Source: Lentisphaerales bacterium
GTDB lineage: Bacteria > Verrucomicrobiota > Kiritimatiellia > JAUXFM01
Assembly: GCA_030622955.1 (NCBI GenBank)
Contig: JAUXFM010000008.1
Coordinates: 1-44,685, forward strand
DNA length: 44,685 nt
Direction of reading: 5' to 3'
Shown: positions 34,375 to 42,689 of the stretch, piece by piece
Layout of the letters: the number at the start of each line of letters is the position of its first letter
Position numbering within the stretch: position 1 is the first letter of the stretch
The notes under the pieces: model-generated
Database searches by the model: none
What the model was told of the DNA's origin: nothing
Seen by the model: the letters and a program-made list of their open reading frames with translations, nothing else
Made by a program: the position numbers and the translations under genes

Positions 34375-34932
34375 TCAGTCGAACAAATAGAGAATGTCGG
34401 AAAGATCGGGCTTCCCCCGCCGAATCTCTTCCATTGTCAGGCCGGAGAGTTCATGTGGAAAGACAAGCCACTTGTCCGTTTCGTGGAGAAAGTAATGTGG
34501 TTCGATATCAGTCTTGTTGTTTGCCGGTTTGTACCATGGGCAGGCTATTTTGATCGCGCGTGGCATCTCTGTGCCTGTTCTTTCCGCGAGGCGTTCGAGA
34601 AGAGCTTTGATGCTGCATCCCGTATCGAACGCATCATCAACAACCAGTAGCGAATTGTCTGCCCTGATGTTGTCGACAATATATTTGAGTCCATGGACCT
34701 TGATCGTTCCTGATCGCTCATCTATCCCTTCGTATGACGAAGTGCGGACGGCAATATGATCCACATGGATACCCTTGAAGTCAAAGTACTCCTGCACTGC
34801 TATGCCTATAGGTGCGCCGCCTCGCCAGATACCAATGATGAAATCCGGCCGGAATCTGCTCTCGAACACCTGGGCGGCCAGCCGAAAGGAATCCTCCAGC
34901 AATTCCCTGGCCGATATGTAGATCTTGGCCAT
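34375..34932 (-). CDS. Type I phosphoribosyltransferase-like protein
   Basis: A 185-residue protein with the PRTase fold. The PRPP loop is LLVVDDAFDTGCSIKAL, preceded by FIIGIWRGGAPIGIAVQEYF and a flexible hood containing SSYEG. Relatives include hypoxanthine/xanthine/guanine phosphoribosyltransferase-like proteins of archaea and bacteria; the base is not known. The start MAKIYISAREL is placed at 34932, two bases after the GH31 stop, making translational coupling likely; the longer frame (to 35019) overlaps the GH31 gene. No purine pathway neighbours are seen. Confidence 0.78.
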   Translation of the reverse strand: MAKIYISARELLEDSFRLAAQVFESRFRPDFIIGIWRGGAPIGIAVQEYFDFKGIHVDHIAVRTSSYEGIDERSGTIKVHGLKYIVDNIRADNSLLVVDDAFDTGCSIKALLERLAERTGTEMPRAIKIACPWYKPANNKTDIEPHYFLHETDKWLVFPHELSGLTMEEIRRGKPDLSDILYLFD

Positions 34933-34934
34933 TT

Positions 34935-37178
34935 TTAGGAGACGATCACCTTGCAGGGCCTGTCCATCGCGGCGCGAACGGTTACGAGTAATGCCCTGCC
35001 TTCTGTATCGTAGGACCAATCGTCAACGAGCTCGTCGTTAACTAGAATCTCGCTCGGTTCTTCAACCTGCAGGTTGATCTTAAGTCTATAGATCCGCTCT
35101 GCTGGCTTGTTCTTGTATTCGCCCTTCGTGGCGCCAATGCTCAGCGTCAGCCGCTCACCTTCCTTCGTGCAATCCATCATGGTAGTCGCATAGGCCCCAG
35201 ATTGATAGTGCAGGGACACACCGTCATCTTCATACATGACGAACTTGCAGTCGGCAGCGGGATAGATGTCGAGCGTGAGTTCATTAAGGGGCTGCGCTGG
35301 ATCAATCCAGTTGCACTCCTCCTGCATCGGAATGATGGAATCGGCCCTGACGAACAACGGCAGCTTCTCTATATCCGAAACATCATAACTGATCACCTGA
35401 CCGCCTTCGTAGATGGTCTTATCCCAATAATCGATCCACTGTTCACCTGTCGGCAGATAGAGCTCCATCTCGTTGATGTCTTCACATACAGGAGCGACCA
35501 TGATGTTCTCACCAAACATGTACTGCCGCGGCCACTGATTTTCATTGCAGTTGCTCTCTACCGGGAATGCCAGAAGCATCGGGCGACAGATCGGCATGCC
35601 GGTCCTGTAGTTGATGTGTGCGAAACTGTAAAGATAGGGCAGTAGCCTGTAGCGCAGCTTGAAATGCTTGCGGATACTGCGCTCCAGCGCCTCATCCCAG
35701 GGCATGGCCGGGCTTTCGAGTACAGCGTCAAGGGTCGCCTGTGCATAACGTCTGCCCTGTTTGATCTCTTCGTTCAGCCGATCGACCAGTTTCTTACCGT
35801 AGTTCTCGATCTTGTGAACGTTGTCACCTTCGTTCCAGGGCTTCTGGTTGTGCGCACGACAGATGGTATTGAACGCCTGGAACTGCATCCAGCGAGCCTT
35901 GACGCGCCAGTTGGCGCCGATCGAGTCATTGGTCAGGTAGGTTATACCCTTCATCGCACCGTGAGTATTGACAATCGTTTCTATCTGCCAGCGCAGTTCG
36001 GCCCAATTGTTACCGCAGTCGCCTGTCCAGTCACAGGGCGTGCGCCTCGATCCGATGATGTTGTTCATGGGCGTCGTGATCGGGTCTTCGCCCCATCCTC
36101 GGTTCCTGTACATCTGGCGTGCGCCGAGAAAGAGAACTCGCTCTTTGTCGCCCAAGTAATCCTGAGCCCTCTTAAAGATAAGTGATTCTGTCACATCGTT
36201 GCGGCGGGTGTCCTGCCAGGTGCCGGTAATGCCCATATCTGTCAGCTTGTTGTAGGCATTGAACCAGACGTCTTCCGGATATTCAACAGATGTCCATCCC
36301 TGCTCAGCCCGGTTTTTGAATTTGGGCGCACTGTGATGGATCAACAGCAAATCAAGGTTGTCGTTTTTGAGCTGCTTCACCATCTCTTCTGCTGGCACTG
36401 GTGAACAATATTCCTTCTTGAATTCAAGACCCGCACCCCACCCTTTGCCCGCACTGTCTTCGTGTTCCTCTGTCCCGTCAGGGCAATCACCCCATTCGAA
36501 GTCCAGGATCAGGTAGTCACATGGCAGATCCTTGGCCCTGAGCTTACGTGCAACTTCCATGGTTGATGCCTGACAACCTGTCTCGCCCTTGTGCTGGGTC
36601 TGCATGAAGCCGAATCCTTTCTTCGGGGGCAGCGGCTCCGGGCCAACCAACTGGTTGAACTGATTGAAGAGCGTTGGATAGTCCGGCCCATAGATAAAGA
36701 AAGTATCCATGATCAGGTCTTCAGCGAGATACTCATCAACGTAGGTGCCAGTGCCAGGATCATAGAACCAGTGCGCGTAACGACTGTTGAAGTTCTCTTC
36801 GTTGAAAGCGCTGGCGCTATCGAACATCGCGTAACCATCCTTGAAGAGCCCGCGCAGGGGGCCGTTCGACGGATAGACGATTCTGCATCCGTCAGCCATG
36901 CAGACTGACCATGAACTGCCCTGTGGCGCCATACGGATTTGGATACGATCCGTTTCCACAAACTGGAAACTGCTGTCCTTGCGTGTCGTATATTTGACTT
37001 CAGGCCAATTTTCGAGACGGCCGATTGCGAAAGGGATCTGATACTTCTCAGGGAACTTCTCTCCCTCAAGTTTGGAGATGCGGACACGGAACATTGAGGG
37101 CGTGAAAAGATCGATGCGAACGCCGTCTTCGATGTCAATCGAGGTGCAGTAGGTTGCAAGGTCGAGTTTTTTCTCCAT
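34935..37178 (-). CDS. Glycoside hydrolase family 31 (alpha-glycosidase)
   Basis: A 747-residue GH31 enzyme. Domains in order: N-terminal beta sandwich (to about 180), a (beta/alpha)8 barrel beginning GFGFMQTQHKG, and C-terminal sandwiches (from about 590). Catalytic candidates are Asp323 in GTWQDTRRND, in the position of the family nucleophile (usually W-x-D-M-N-E), and Asp387 in CDWTGDCGNNW, in the position of the acid/base. The nucleophile surroundings are atypical, so substrate prediction (alpha-glucoside or alpha-xyloside) is unsafe. No signal peptide is visible, so it is probably cytosolic. GAGGG precedes the ATG. The downstream phosphoribosyltransferase gene begins 2 bases after its stop. 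Confidence 0.85.
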   Translation of the reverse strand: MEKKLDLATYCTSIDIEDGVRIDLFTPSMFRVRISKLEGEKFPEKYQIPFAIGRLENWPEVKYTTRKDSSFQFVETDRIQIRMAPQGSSWSVCMADGCRIVYPSNGPLRGLFKDGYAMFDSASAFNEENFNSRYAHWFYDPGTGTYVDEYLAEDLIMDTFFIYGPDYPTLFNQFNQLVGPEPLPPKKGFGFMQTQHKGETGCQASTMEVARKLRAKDLPCDYLILDFEWGDCPDGTEEHEDSAGKGWGAGLEFKKEYCSPVPAEEMVKQLKNDNLDLLLIHHSAPKFKNRAEQGWTSVEYPEDVWFNAYNKLTDMGITGTWQDTRRNDVTESLIFKRAQDYLGDKERVLFLGARQMYRNRGWGEDPITTPMNNIIGSRRTPCDWTGDCGNNWAELRWQIETIVNTHGAMKGITYLTNDSIGANWRVKARWMQFQAFNTICRAHNQKPWNEGDNVHKIENYGKKLVDRLNEEIKQGRRYAQATLDAVLESPAMPWDEALERSIRKHFKLRYRLLPYLYSFAHINYRTGMPICRPMLLAFPVESNCNENQWPRQYMFGENIMVAPVCEDINEMELYLPTGEQWIDYWDKTIYEGGQVISYDVSDIEKLPLFVRADSIIPMQEECNWIDPAQPLNELTLDIYPAADCKFVMYEDDGVSLHYQSGAYATTMMDCTKEGERLTLSIGATKGEYKNKPAERIYRLKINLQVEEPSEILVNDELVDDWSYDTEGRALLVTVRAAMDRPCKVIVS

Positions 37179-37615
37179 GATGCCCTCTACAAGGGCTCAC
37201 GACCCCATGAGTCGGACCCCGCGTTTGTGTTTGTTTAAATGTGGAATATAGAACAGGAGGGAGCCGAGTGTCGAGGAATAGGTTCCCCTTCTTCACCAAG
37301 GCTTCGCAGGACGAGCAGGTTCCCTGGTCGCCTAGAGCGGTTGAAGGAATACTGTAGCCGGAGGGGCGTTGGGAATTGTGCATGATCAAGGAAGGCGAAG
37401 CAGGAATAGCAGGGCTATTCCGATGCAGCCTGACACAGAGCATGCGCAATGCAGTAGGCAAAACGGCTACAGTATTTGTGAAACTGCTCTAGCCCGAGCT
37501 CGGCCAGCGACAGGCGCTGCGTCCTTATGGCAGGCAGATATTCGACGATCGCGCGGCCAACTACAAACCATGGTTCGTCTTGCCGAAAACTGGGCGAACC
37601 AGCAGGAAAAGAACA
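37179..37615. other. Intergenic region upstream of GH31 carrying a MITE-like palindrome
   Basis: This 437-bp stretch holds no gene I can support. It contains the GH31 leader (a TTTAAA-rich block around 37220-37250) and the palindromic element at 37332-37492 described separately. Short ORFs on both strands here are shadows of the palindrome. Confidence 0.5.
37332..37492. mobile_element. 161-bp palindromic MITE-like element with CTAG ends
   Basis: The sequence is symmetric about 37412 without net length difference. Ends CTAGAGC (37332-37338) and GCTCTAG (37486-37492) match, AATACTGTAGCCG (37348-37360) matches CGGCTACAGTATT (37464-37476), and the centre is GGAATAGC-AGG-GCTATTCC. Roughly 24 of the outer 30 pairs match, the middle less well. 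CTAG at both ends fits insertion at TA in CTAG as known for IS630/Tc1-mariner transposons, so it may be a non-autonomous derivative. It has no coding capacity. A large RNA hairpin or REP-like element is the alternative. Confidence 0.6.
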
Positions 37616-38731
37616 CTACTGCGAGGCGGAGACGGTCAGGCTTCTGACCTCGACGGGGATCTTATTGCCAGGCCCAATCCCGAGCCACTGAGGCTTGATC
37701 TTGCCATAGTTCTCAATCGAACTGTAGATCTTCTTCCCGTCAACACGAACAACCATGCCGTCCTTCCGTATGGACCAGTTCACATCATGCCATTTCTTGT
37801 GGCCCAACTTGCCGATCTTGAGGGCAACCTTTTTCATTTTCTTGGTGTGAAGCAGGCTTATAATCCTGATGTTTTCGCCAGATTTGGTGCGCCTGCCAAC
37901 CTGCACCTGTCCCTTACCGTAGTAAAGGCGCACACCATGTTCGCCAAATTTCACCTTCGTGTTAATGATAATCGGCAACTTAAAGCGTTCCTTCGTCCTG
38001 ACTGCCTTGCAGCCATTATCGGTCAGCGCAGTAAGCAGGTATCCATCTTTCGTCTTCTCTGAAGTGCATTGCATGGGCAATGCATCATGCATCAGGTTCT
38101 TTTCGGGATCGATCGTTGCGATGACCGCGCCCTTCTTATTCTTCTTCGACGGCTGAATCTGTGCAACTGGATCGCCCCCCGTCGTGGCTACAGAATGTGC
38201 TGGAACTGGTGGCTTGGGTTTCTCTGCCTCGATCCTTGCTTTGACAGTACCCACCTCCGCCTGAACAGCCAGCGCTTCCTCGACTTGCCCTTTCCGCGTC
38301 AGATCCTTCATGACAGATTCGAGCTTGGTCATGTAGAGGTCATCCAGGCGCCCGCGCGATTCGCTGCGCTTACGATACTGCTCACCGGGCAGTTTGCGAT
38401 ACTTCTCCTGAAGGTTTTTTAGTTCAGCCGGCTCACTGACAACCGACTTCGCATGAATCTTTGCCTCGCGCAGATATCTCACCTTCTCGGCCCGCACCGC
38501 GAGTAATCCCTTAAGGTCACCGGCCTGCTGCATCTTGCGCTCCATCATGGCCAGCTGCTGCACGTAGTTCGCATGAATGGATGCTTTGGCAGATTTGTAG
38601 TCGGCATCGATCTTGTCGGCCTGACCTTGGTAGCTACTCTTGATCTTCGCAACAGAATCGGGAAGCTGCACTGCAACTACGCTCGAAGCTACGACCGCTG
38701 TAACAAAAATGGCTATTAAGAATGCGCGCAA
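37616..38731 (-). CDS. Secreted coiled-coil protein with LamG-like C-terminal domain
   Basis: A 371-residue exported protein: signal peptide (about 1-21), a coiled-coil module (residues 25-175: IKSSYQGQADKIDADYKSAK, MMERKMQQAGDLKGLLAVRAEKVRYL, VSEPAELKNLQEKYR, LTRKGQVEEALAVQAEV), a short Pro/Lys linker, and a beta-rich domain resembling concanavalin/LamG or the DUF1080 fold (LPIIINTKVKFGEHGVRLYYGKG, HDVNWSIRKDGMVVRVDGKKIY). The N-module parallels that of the protein at 30350-31906, including the VSEP-x-x-LKxxQ stretch, so both belong to one family of stalk proteins with exchangeable heads. The function is unknown; a surface or periplasmic binding role is inferred. Confidence 0.7.
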   Translation of the reverse strand: MRAFLIAIFVTAVVASSVVAVQLPDSVAKIKSSYQGQADKIDADYKSAKASIHANYVQQLAMMERKMQQAGDLKGLLAVRAEKVRYLREAKIHAKSVVSEPAELKNLQEKYRKLPGEQYRKRSESRGRLDDLYMTKLESVMKDLTRKGQVEEALAVQAEVGTVKARIEAEKPKPPVPAHSVATTGGDPVAQIQPSKKNKKGAVIATIDPEKNLMHDALPMQCTSEKTKDGYLLTALTDNGCKAVRTKERFKLPIIINTKVKFGEHGVRLYYGKGQVQVGRRTKSGENIRIISLLHTKKMKKVALKIGKLGHKKWHDVNWSIRKDGMVVRVDGKKIYSSIENYGKIKPQWLGIGPGNKIPVEVRSLTVSASQ

Positions 38732-38794
38732 ATTGACCTCCCTTTACCCATGAGATTCAAGTGCAGATTAGAATAAAAGAGGGCTGCGAGTCAA

Positions 38795-39613
38795 CTAAAT
38801 GCAATCGGGGGCAGGAGGCGCCCGCTTATCCTTCTTCTCACCGGCACCCGGGATCTCTTCCGTCTCTACCGCCTGCTTCAACACCTCATCCTGCAGTTCG
38901 GGGATAATACCGACTTCGTCGAGCAACTCCCTAAGCAGCTCCTGCACCTCCGGCGATGTCATTATCGTCTTCATCTGCTCATGGTACATCTCACTCACTT
39001 CTGCGGAAACGCCAAATTCATCGAGGCCAATATCGGAGAGGAGTTCTTTCTCCTCCTCCTTGCTCATCTTCGGTGCTGCTGCCATCCCACGAAGGAACTC
39101 TGCCATCTCACGTTGCTCTTCAACCGACAGCTGCAGGTTCACCAGTGGCTGCATTGCTCTCTCCCTGATCTCCGGCGTGATCTCCATCTGGGCGATCTGC
39201 TCCATAACCATGCGCCTGATCGGGTTCGGCCGTTCGATCACCTCAACGGCAGCCGGGAAGAAACGGTTTTTCACAAACATCGTGCTGTGATATCCGCCAA
39301 TACATATCAGATGTGCCGTGTAAAAGATGGATACAACGACCGCAGCTTTCTGCCACGTTAGCCAGCAGTGTTTCACGACAAGATACAGAGTCAGTGGTAT
39401 CGCCAGCAGCCCGGCCAAGACAGCAGCCACTGTCGTCCCAACATGAGGGATCATGAAGAATTCGAAAATGATGGGTATAGCCACCGCGCCCGCCATAACC
39501 ATTGCCAACGTAGTGAAACTGCAATCGGCTTCGTGTTTAGCCAGCAGGAACAGGAGAAGATACAGCAGTCCCGCCTTGGCAAATATGGCCACGATAAGAT
39601 ACGACGGTACCAT
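38795..39613 (-). CDS. Four-helix membrane protein with acidic C-terminal domain
   Basis: A 272-residue protein, ATG at 39613 with TAGGAGA 6 nt upstream (the frame is open a further 165 bp). Four hydrophobic segments lie in residues 1-125 (SYLIVAIFAKAGLLYLLLFLL, TTLAMVMAGAVAIPIIF, TTVAAVLAGLLAIPLTLYLVV, AAVVVSIFYTAHLICIGGY). The rest is a soluble, mostly helical, Glu/Met-rich tail (EQIAQMEITPEIRERAMQPL, KEEEKELLSDIGLDEF, ELLRELLDEVGIIPEL). I do not recognise a family. It is a single gene, divergent from the addB-like gene across 211 bp. Confidence 0.6.
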   Translation of the reverse strand: MVPSYLIVAIFAKAGLLYLLLFLLAKHEADCSFTTLAMVMAGAVAIPIIFEFFMIPHVGTTVAAVLAGLLAIPLTLYLVVKHCWLTWQKAAVVVSIFYTAHLICIGGYHSTMFVKNRFFPAAVEVIERPNPIRRMVMEQIAQMEITPEIRERAMQPLVNLQLSVEEQREMAEFLRGMAAAPKMSKEEEKELLSDIGLDEFGVSAEVSEMYHEQMKTIMTSPEVQELLRELLDEVGIIPELQDEVLKQAVETEEIPGAGEKKDKRAPPAPDCI

Positions 39614-39824
39614 CAAATCTCCTACAGTAATGATACGCCCGCCGGGCAAGAAAGACAATGCTGAATGATGAGTGCTGTATGCAAGGCTCCGCGAGGCCGA
39701 GCAATACTCGCGTATGCGAGAGCCGCGGCAGTTCTCAGCGAACACCAGCCATTCTTGAACTGAGCAGAAACAGCCCACTCACTCACAGCTTGCGAATACA
39801 GCAGCTTGCAGCTACCATCGCTCC
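39614..39824. promoter_or_regulatory. Divergent promoter region with nested hairpin
   Basis: The gap between two divergent genes holds a CTCGC/GCGAG stem with a GTAT loop near 39710, inside a larger GGCTC...GAGCC pairing. No clear -35/-10 pair was picked out. Confidence 0.3.
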
Positions 39825-42689
39825 ATGCCGCGTAGCATCCATTTTATAGACTGGAACAGACCGGTCACCGACAAGATCTGCCACTTCCTGCTGCACGCCG
39901 AACCGGGCTCGGGGCCCATCGACCTGGAAGATACACTAATCGTTGTCCCTACACGCCAGGCAGGACGTCGTCTTCGCCAGGCGCTCGCCAGGCGATGCGC
40001 CGAGTCAGGTCGCTCCCTGCTGTCCGCGCAAACCGTCACCCCAAAACACTTTCTCCAATCTAAAACAGAACAACCCACAGAAGCTAGCGCCCTACTCATC
40101 GAGTCGACGTGGGCTCACATTCTCATGAAGATAGATCTTGCAGATCACAGGGGCTTCTTTCCCGCCCAACAATTCCGCCGTGATTTCTCATGGGCCATGC
40201 ATACGGGAAGGATAATCCAGGAACTGCGCCGAACTTTGTCAGATTCAGGATATACGATTGCAAATATTCCCGACCTGGCAGGTGATGACCTGGCCGAACC
40301 GGAACGCTGGTTGGATCTTCAGCTACTTGAACAGGCATATCTCGCTCATCTCACAAAGCTCGGAGCGCATGATCCCTGCATTGAACAGGTACAACTTGCG
40401 TCTGCACCATCCATACCGGACAACATCAAAAGGATCGTCGTCGCTGCTGTGCCCTCCCCCACACCACTCAGCATCAATGCGCTCATGGTCCTTTCCGAAA
40501 ATTGCCAACTTGACCTTCTCGTCCATGCACCACACTCGCTCAAGGAACTGTTCGACGAATGGGGTCGACCCATTGCAGATAAATGGCATGCCCAACATGT
40601 GCCAATTCCCGATTTCGAAAAGAATGTGTTCCTGGCCGCTTCACCATCCGCACAATCTCGAATTGTCATAGATCTCATTGCGGAGAATGCCGATCGCTTT
40701 GGACCGGCCGACATTGCAATTGGGGTACCCGACAGAGCAGTAGTTCCTTTTCTTGAAGCAGACCTCGCAGCACATGGCCTCCCCGCATTCGACCCGGCGG
40801 AGCAAATGGCAAGCGACCATGCAGTCTACCGCTTGCTTGATGCCCTGCTCTCACTGTTCATCGATCGCTCCTACGAATCGCTCAGCACCGTCATGCGCCA
40901 CCCTGATCTCCTGGCCTACTTCAAAAACAAAATGAATATATCTTCCTTCGATCTGCTGTCGGAGCTGGACGAGTTCCAGAACAAATACGTACCACTTGAG
41001 TTCAGTGACGTGCTCGAAAAAATACCCGAAACCGAACACACCGGAGAAAACACGCCTGTGCTGCCTGCCCCGATCCGCTTCCTCCGGGATCAACTAGCAG
41101 CAATCGAGCGCCATGGCCTGGTTGACACAATAAGATCCTTTATCGAGGAGCTGTTTCGTGACCGCAAGGTAACGGGAGGCAACAGCATCGATGAAGAACT
41201 GCGGGGGATAGCCAAGGCCGTACAGACAGTCCTGAAAGAATTCGACAATGACGCCATCCGTGAACTTGAAATCGATCCATCAGACGCCGCATCGCTGTTC
41301 CTGGGCCGACTTGCCCAGGAACAGTACGATAGGCAACGCGATGCGACCAGGCTCGATCTCGAAGGCTGGATTGAATTGTCATGGAACGACGCACCATTCA
41401 TGGTTGTCACTGGCATGAACGAAGGTTCTGTGCCAGACACAAGACTCACCGACGTCTTCGTGCCAGATTCCATCAGGTCGAAACTAGGCCTGCCGGACGA
41501 TGCCCAGCGCCTCGCGCGTGATGCTTTTCTCCTACGCGCGTTGATAGAGTCAAGGCGTGAACATGGCATGACATGCCTAGTATCAGGAAAGACCAGCGCT
41601 GCCGGCGATCCATTGAAACCGTCCAGGCTTCTTTTCAGGTGCAAAGAAGAACAGCTTCCCGCCAGGGTCACAAAACTCTTCGGCGACGCACAGGACCTGA
41701 ACGAGAACTTTCCCTCGTCCATCAGCTTCAAACTCGATCCGCGTCCGCCCTGCGATCTGGATGATGAAGATCTGATACCCAGCAGCCTTTCGGTTACCGC
41801 ATTTCGTGATTACCTCGCATGTCCATTCCGCTTCTACCTGTCCCGCATACTCGGCATGGGCGAACTTGACGACACCAAGCGAGGCATGGATGCGCTCGAT
41901 TTCGGCAACATGATCCATTCGGCGCTTGAGAGACTGGCCGATGACAAGATCATAGCCAAATGTTCTGACGAGAACATGCTTGCCACATTCCTTAAGAGGA
42001 AGGCAGAACTCTGGGCCGCAAGGCGGTTCGGAAAGAACCCACCACTCTCGGTGACAATGCTCCTGGATTCGGCAAAACAACGACTCTCGGCTGCCGCACG
42101 AATCCAGGCCCGGCTCCTGGAAGAAGGATGGGAAACAATCGTGCGCCCGGAATCCTCATACCAGGTCAAGGACTTCGGCGGCATGGCCCTGCGCGGCAAG
42201 ATCGACAGGATTGACCGGAACAGAAATACCGGTACGGTCAGAATCATAGACTATAAAACAAGCGATAGTGGCAACAGCCCATCTTTCTCACACATCGCAT
42301 CTGCCAGGGACGACACAACGGACATTGCGCGCTTCAAGACGATCATTAAGGGTAAGCAGAAAGAAATGCAATGGATCGATCTCCAGCTTCCGCTCTATCT
42401 CGTCCTTCTAGAAAACGAGGATTTCATGACGGACAACGTTGAACTTGCCTACTTCAATATGCCAAAGGCAGCTAGTGACACCGGTATTGCCGTCTGGGAA
42501 GGCTTCACCGAAGAGCTCCTCAGCTCAGCACGAGCCTGTGCACTTGAGGTTGCCGGAGCGATCAGGGCCAACAAATTCTGGCCGCCTTCCAACAACGTTC
42601 GCTATGACGACTTCAAATCACTTCATAACGGAGATGTCTCCGACTCTATTCTGCCGCTTAAGCCATCGCATTTCGAGGAGCGAGCATGA
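39825..42689 (+). CDS. addB: AddB-like PD-(D/E)XK nuclease/inactivated helicase
   Basis: A 954-residue protein. The first two thirds look like a UvrD-type helicase frame without a working P-loop (DTLIVVPTRQAGRRLRQALA at the start; GMNEGSVPD in the middle), as in AddB. The C-terminal part is a RecB-family nuclease: CPFRFYLSRILG, FGNMIHSALE (QhxxY-like), GKIDRID and the catalytic IIDYKTS stretch. AddB works with AddA on double-strand breaks to form 3' single strands for RecA. The four-cysteine iron-sulfur motif of Bacillus AddB is not evident. Its stop overlaps the start of the helicase gene (ATGA), and GAGGAG precedes that start. Confidence 0.8.
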   Translation: MPRSIHFIDWNRPVTDKICHFLLHAEPGSGPIDLEDTLIVVPTRQAGRRLRQALARRCAESGRSLLSAQTVTPKHFLQSKTEQPTEASALLIESTWAHILMKIDLADHRGFFPAQQFRRDFSWAMHTGRIIQELRRTLSDSGYTIANIPDLAGDDLAEPERWLDLQLLEQAYLAHLTKLGAHDPCIEQVQLASAPSIPDNIKRIVVAAVPSPTPLSINALMVLSENCQLDLLVHAPHSLKELFDEWGRPIADKWHAQHVPIPDFEKNVFLAASPSAQSRIVIDLIAENADRFGPADIAIGVPDRAVVPFLEADLAAHGLPAFDPAEQMASDHAVYRLLDALLSLFIDRSYESLSTVMRHPDLLAYFKNKMNISSFDLLSELDEFQNKYVPLEFSDVLEKIPETEHTGENTPVLPAPIRFLRDQLAAIERHGLVDTIRSFIEELFRDRKVTGGNSIDEELRGIAKAVQTVLKEFDNDAIRELEIDPSDAASLFLGRLAQEQYDRQRDATRLDLEGWIELSWNDAPFMVVTGMNEGSVPDTRLTDVFVPDSIRSKLGLPDDAQRLARDAFLLRALIESRREHGMTCLVSGKTSAAGDPLKPSRLLFRCKEEQLPARVTKLFGDAQDLNENFPSSISFKLDPRPPCDLDDEDLIPSSLSVTAFRDYLACPFRFYLSRILGMGELDDTKRGMDALDFGNMIHSALERLADDKIIAKCSDENMLATFLKRKAELWAARRFGKNPPLSVTMLLDSAKQRLSAAARIQARLLEEGWETIVRPESSYQVKDFGGMALRGKIDRIDRNRNTGTVRIIDYKTSDSGNSPSFSHIASARDDTTDIARFKTIIKGKQKEMQWIDLQLPLYLVLLENEDFMTDNVELAYFNMPKAASDTGIAVWEGFTEELLSSARACALEVAGAIRANKFWPPSNNVRYDDFKSLHNGDVSDSILPLKPSHFEERA

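Noticed and set aside
37135-37461. ORF of 108 codons on the minus strand upstream of GH31
   Set aside because: It reads through half of the palindromic element and the GH31 start; no protein-like pattern.
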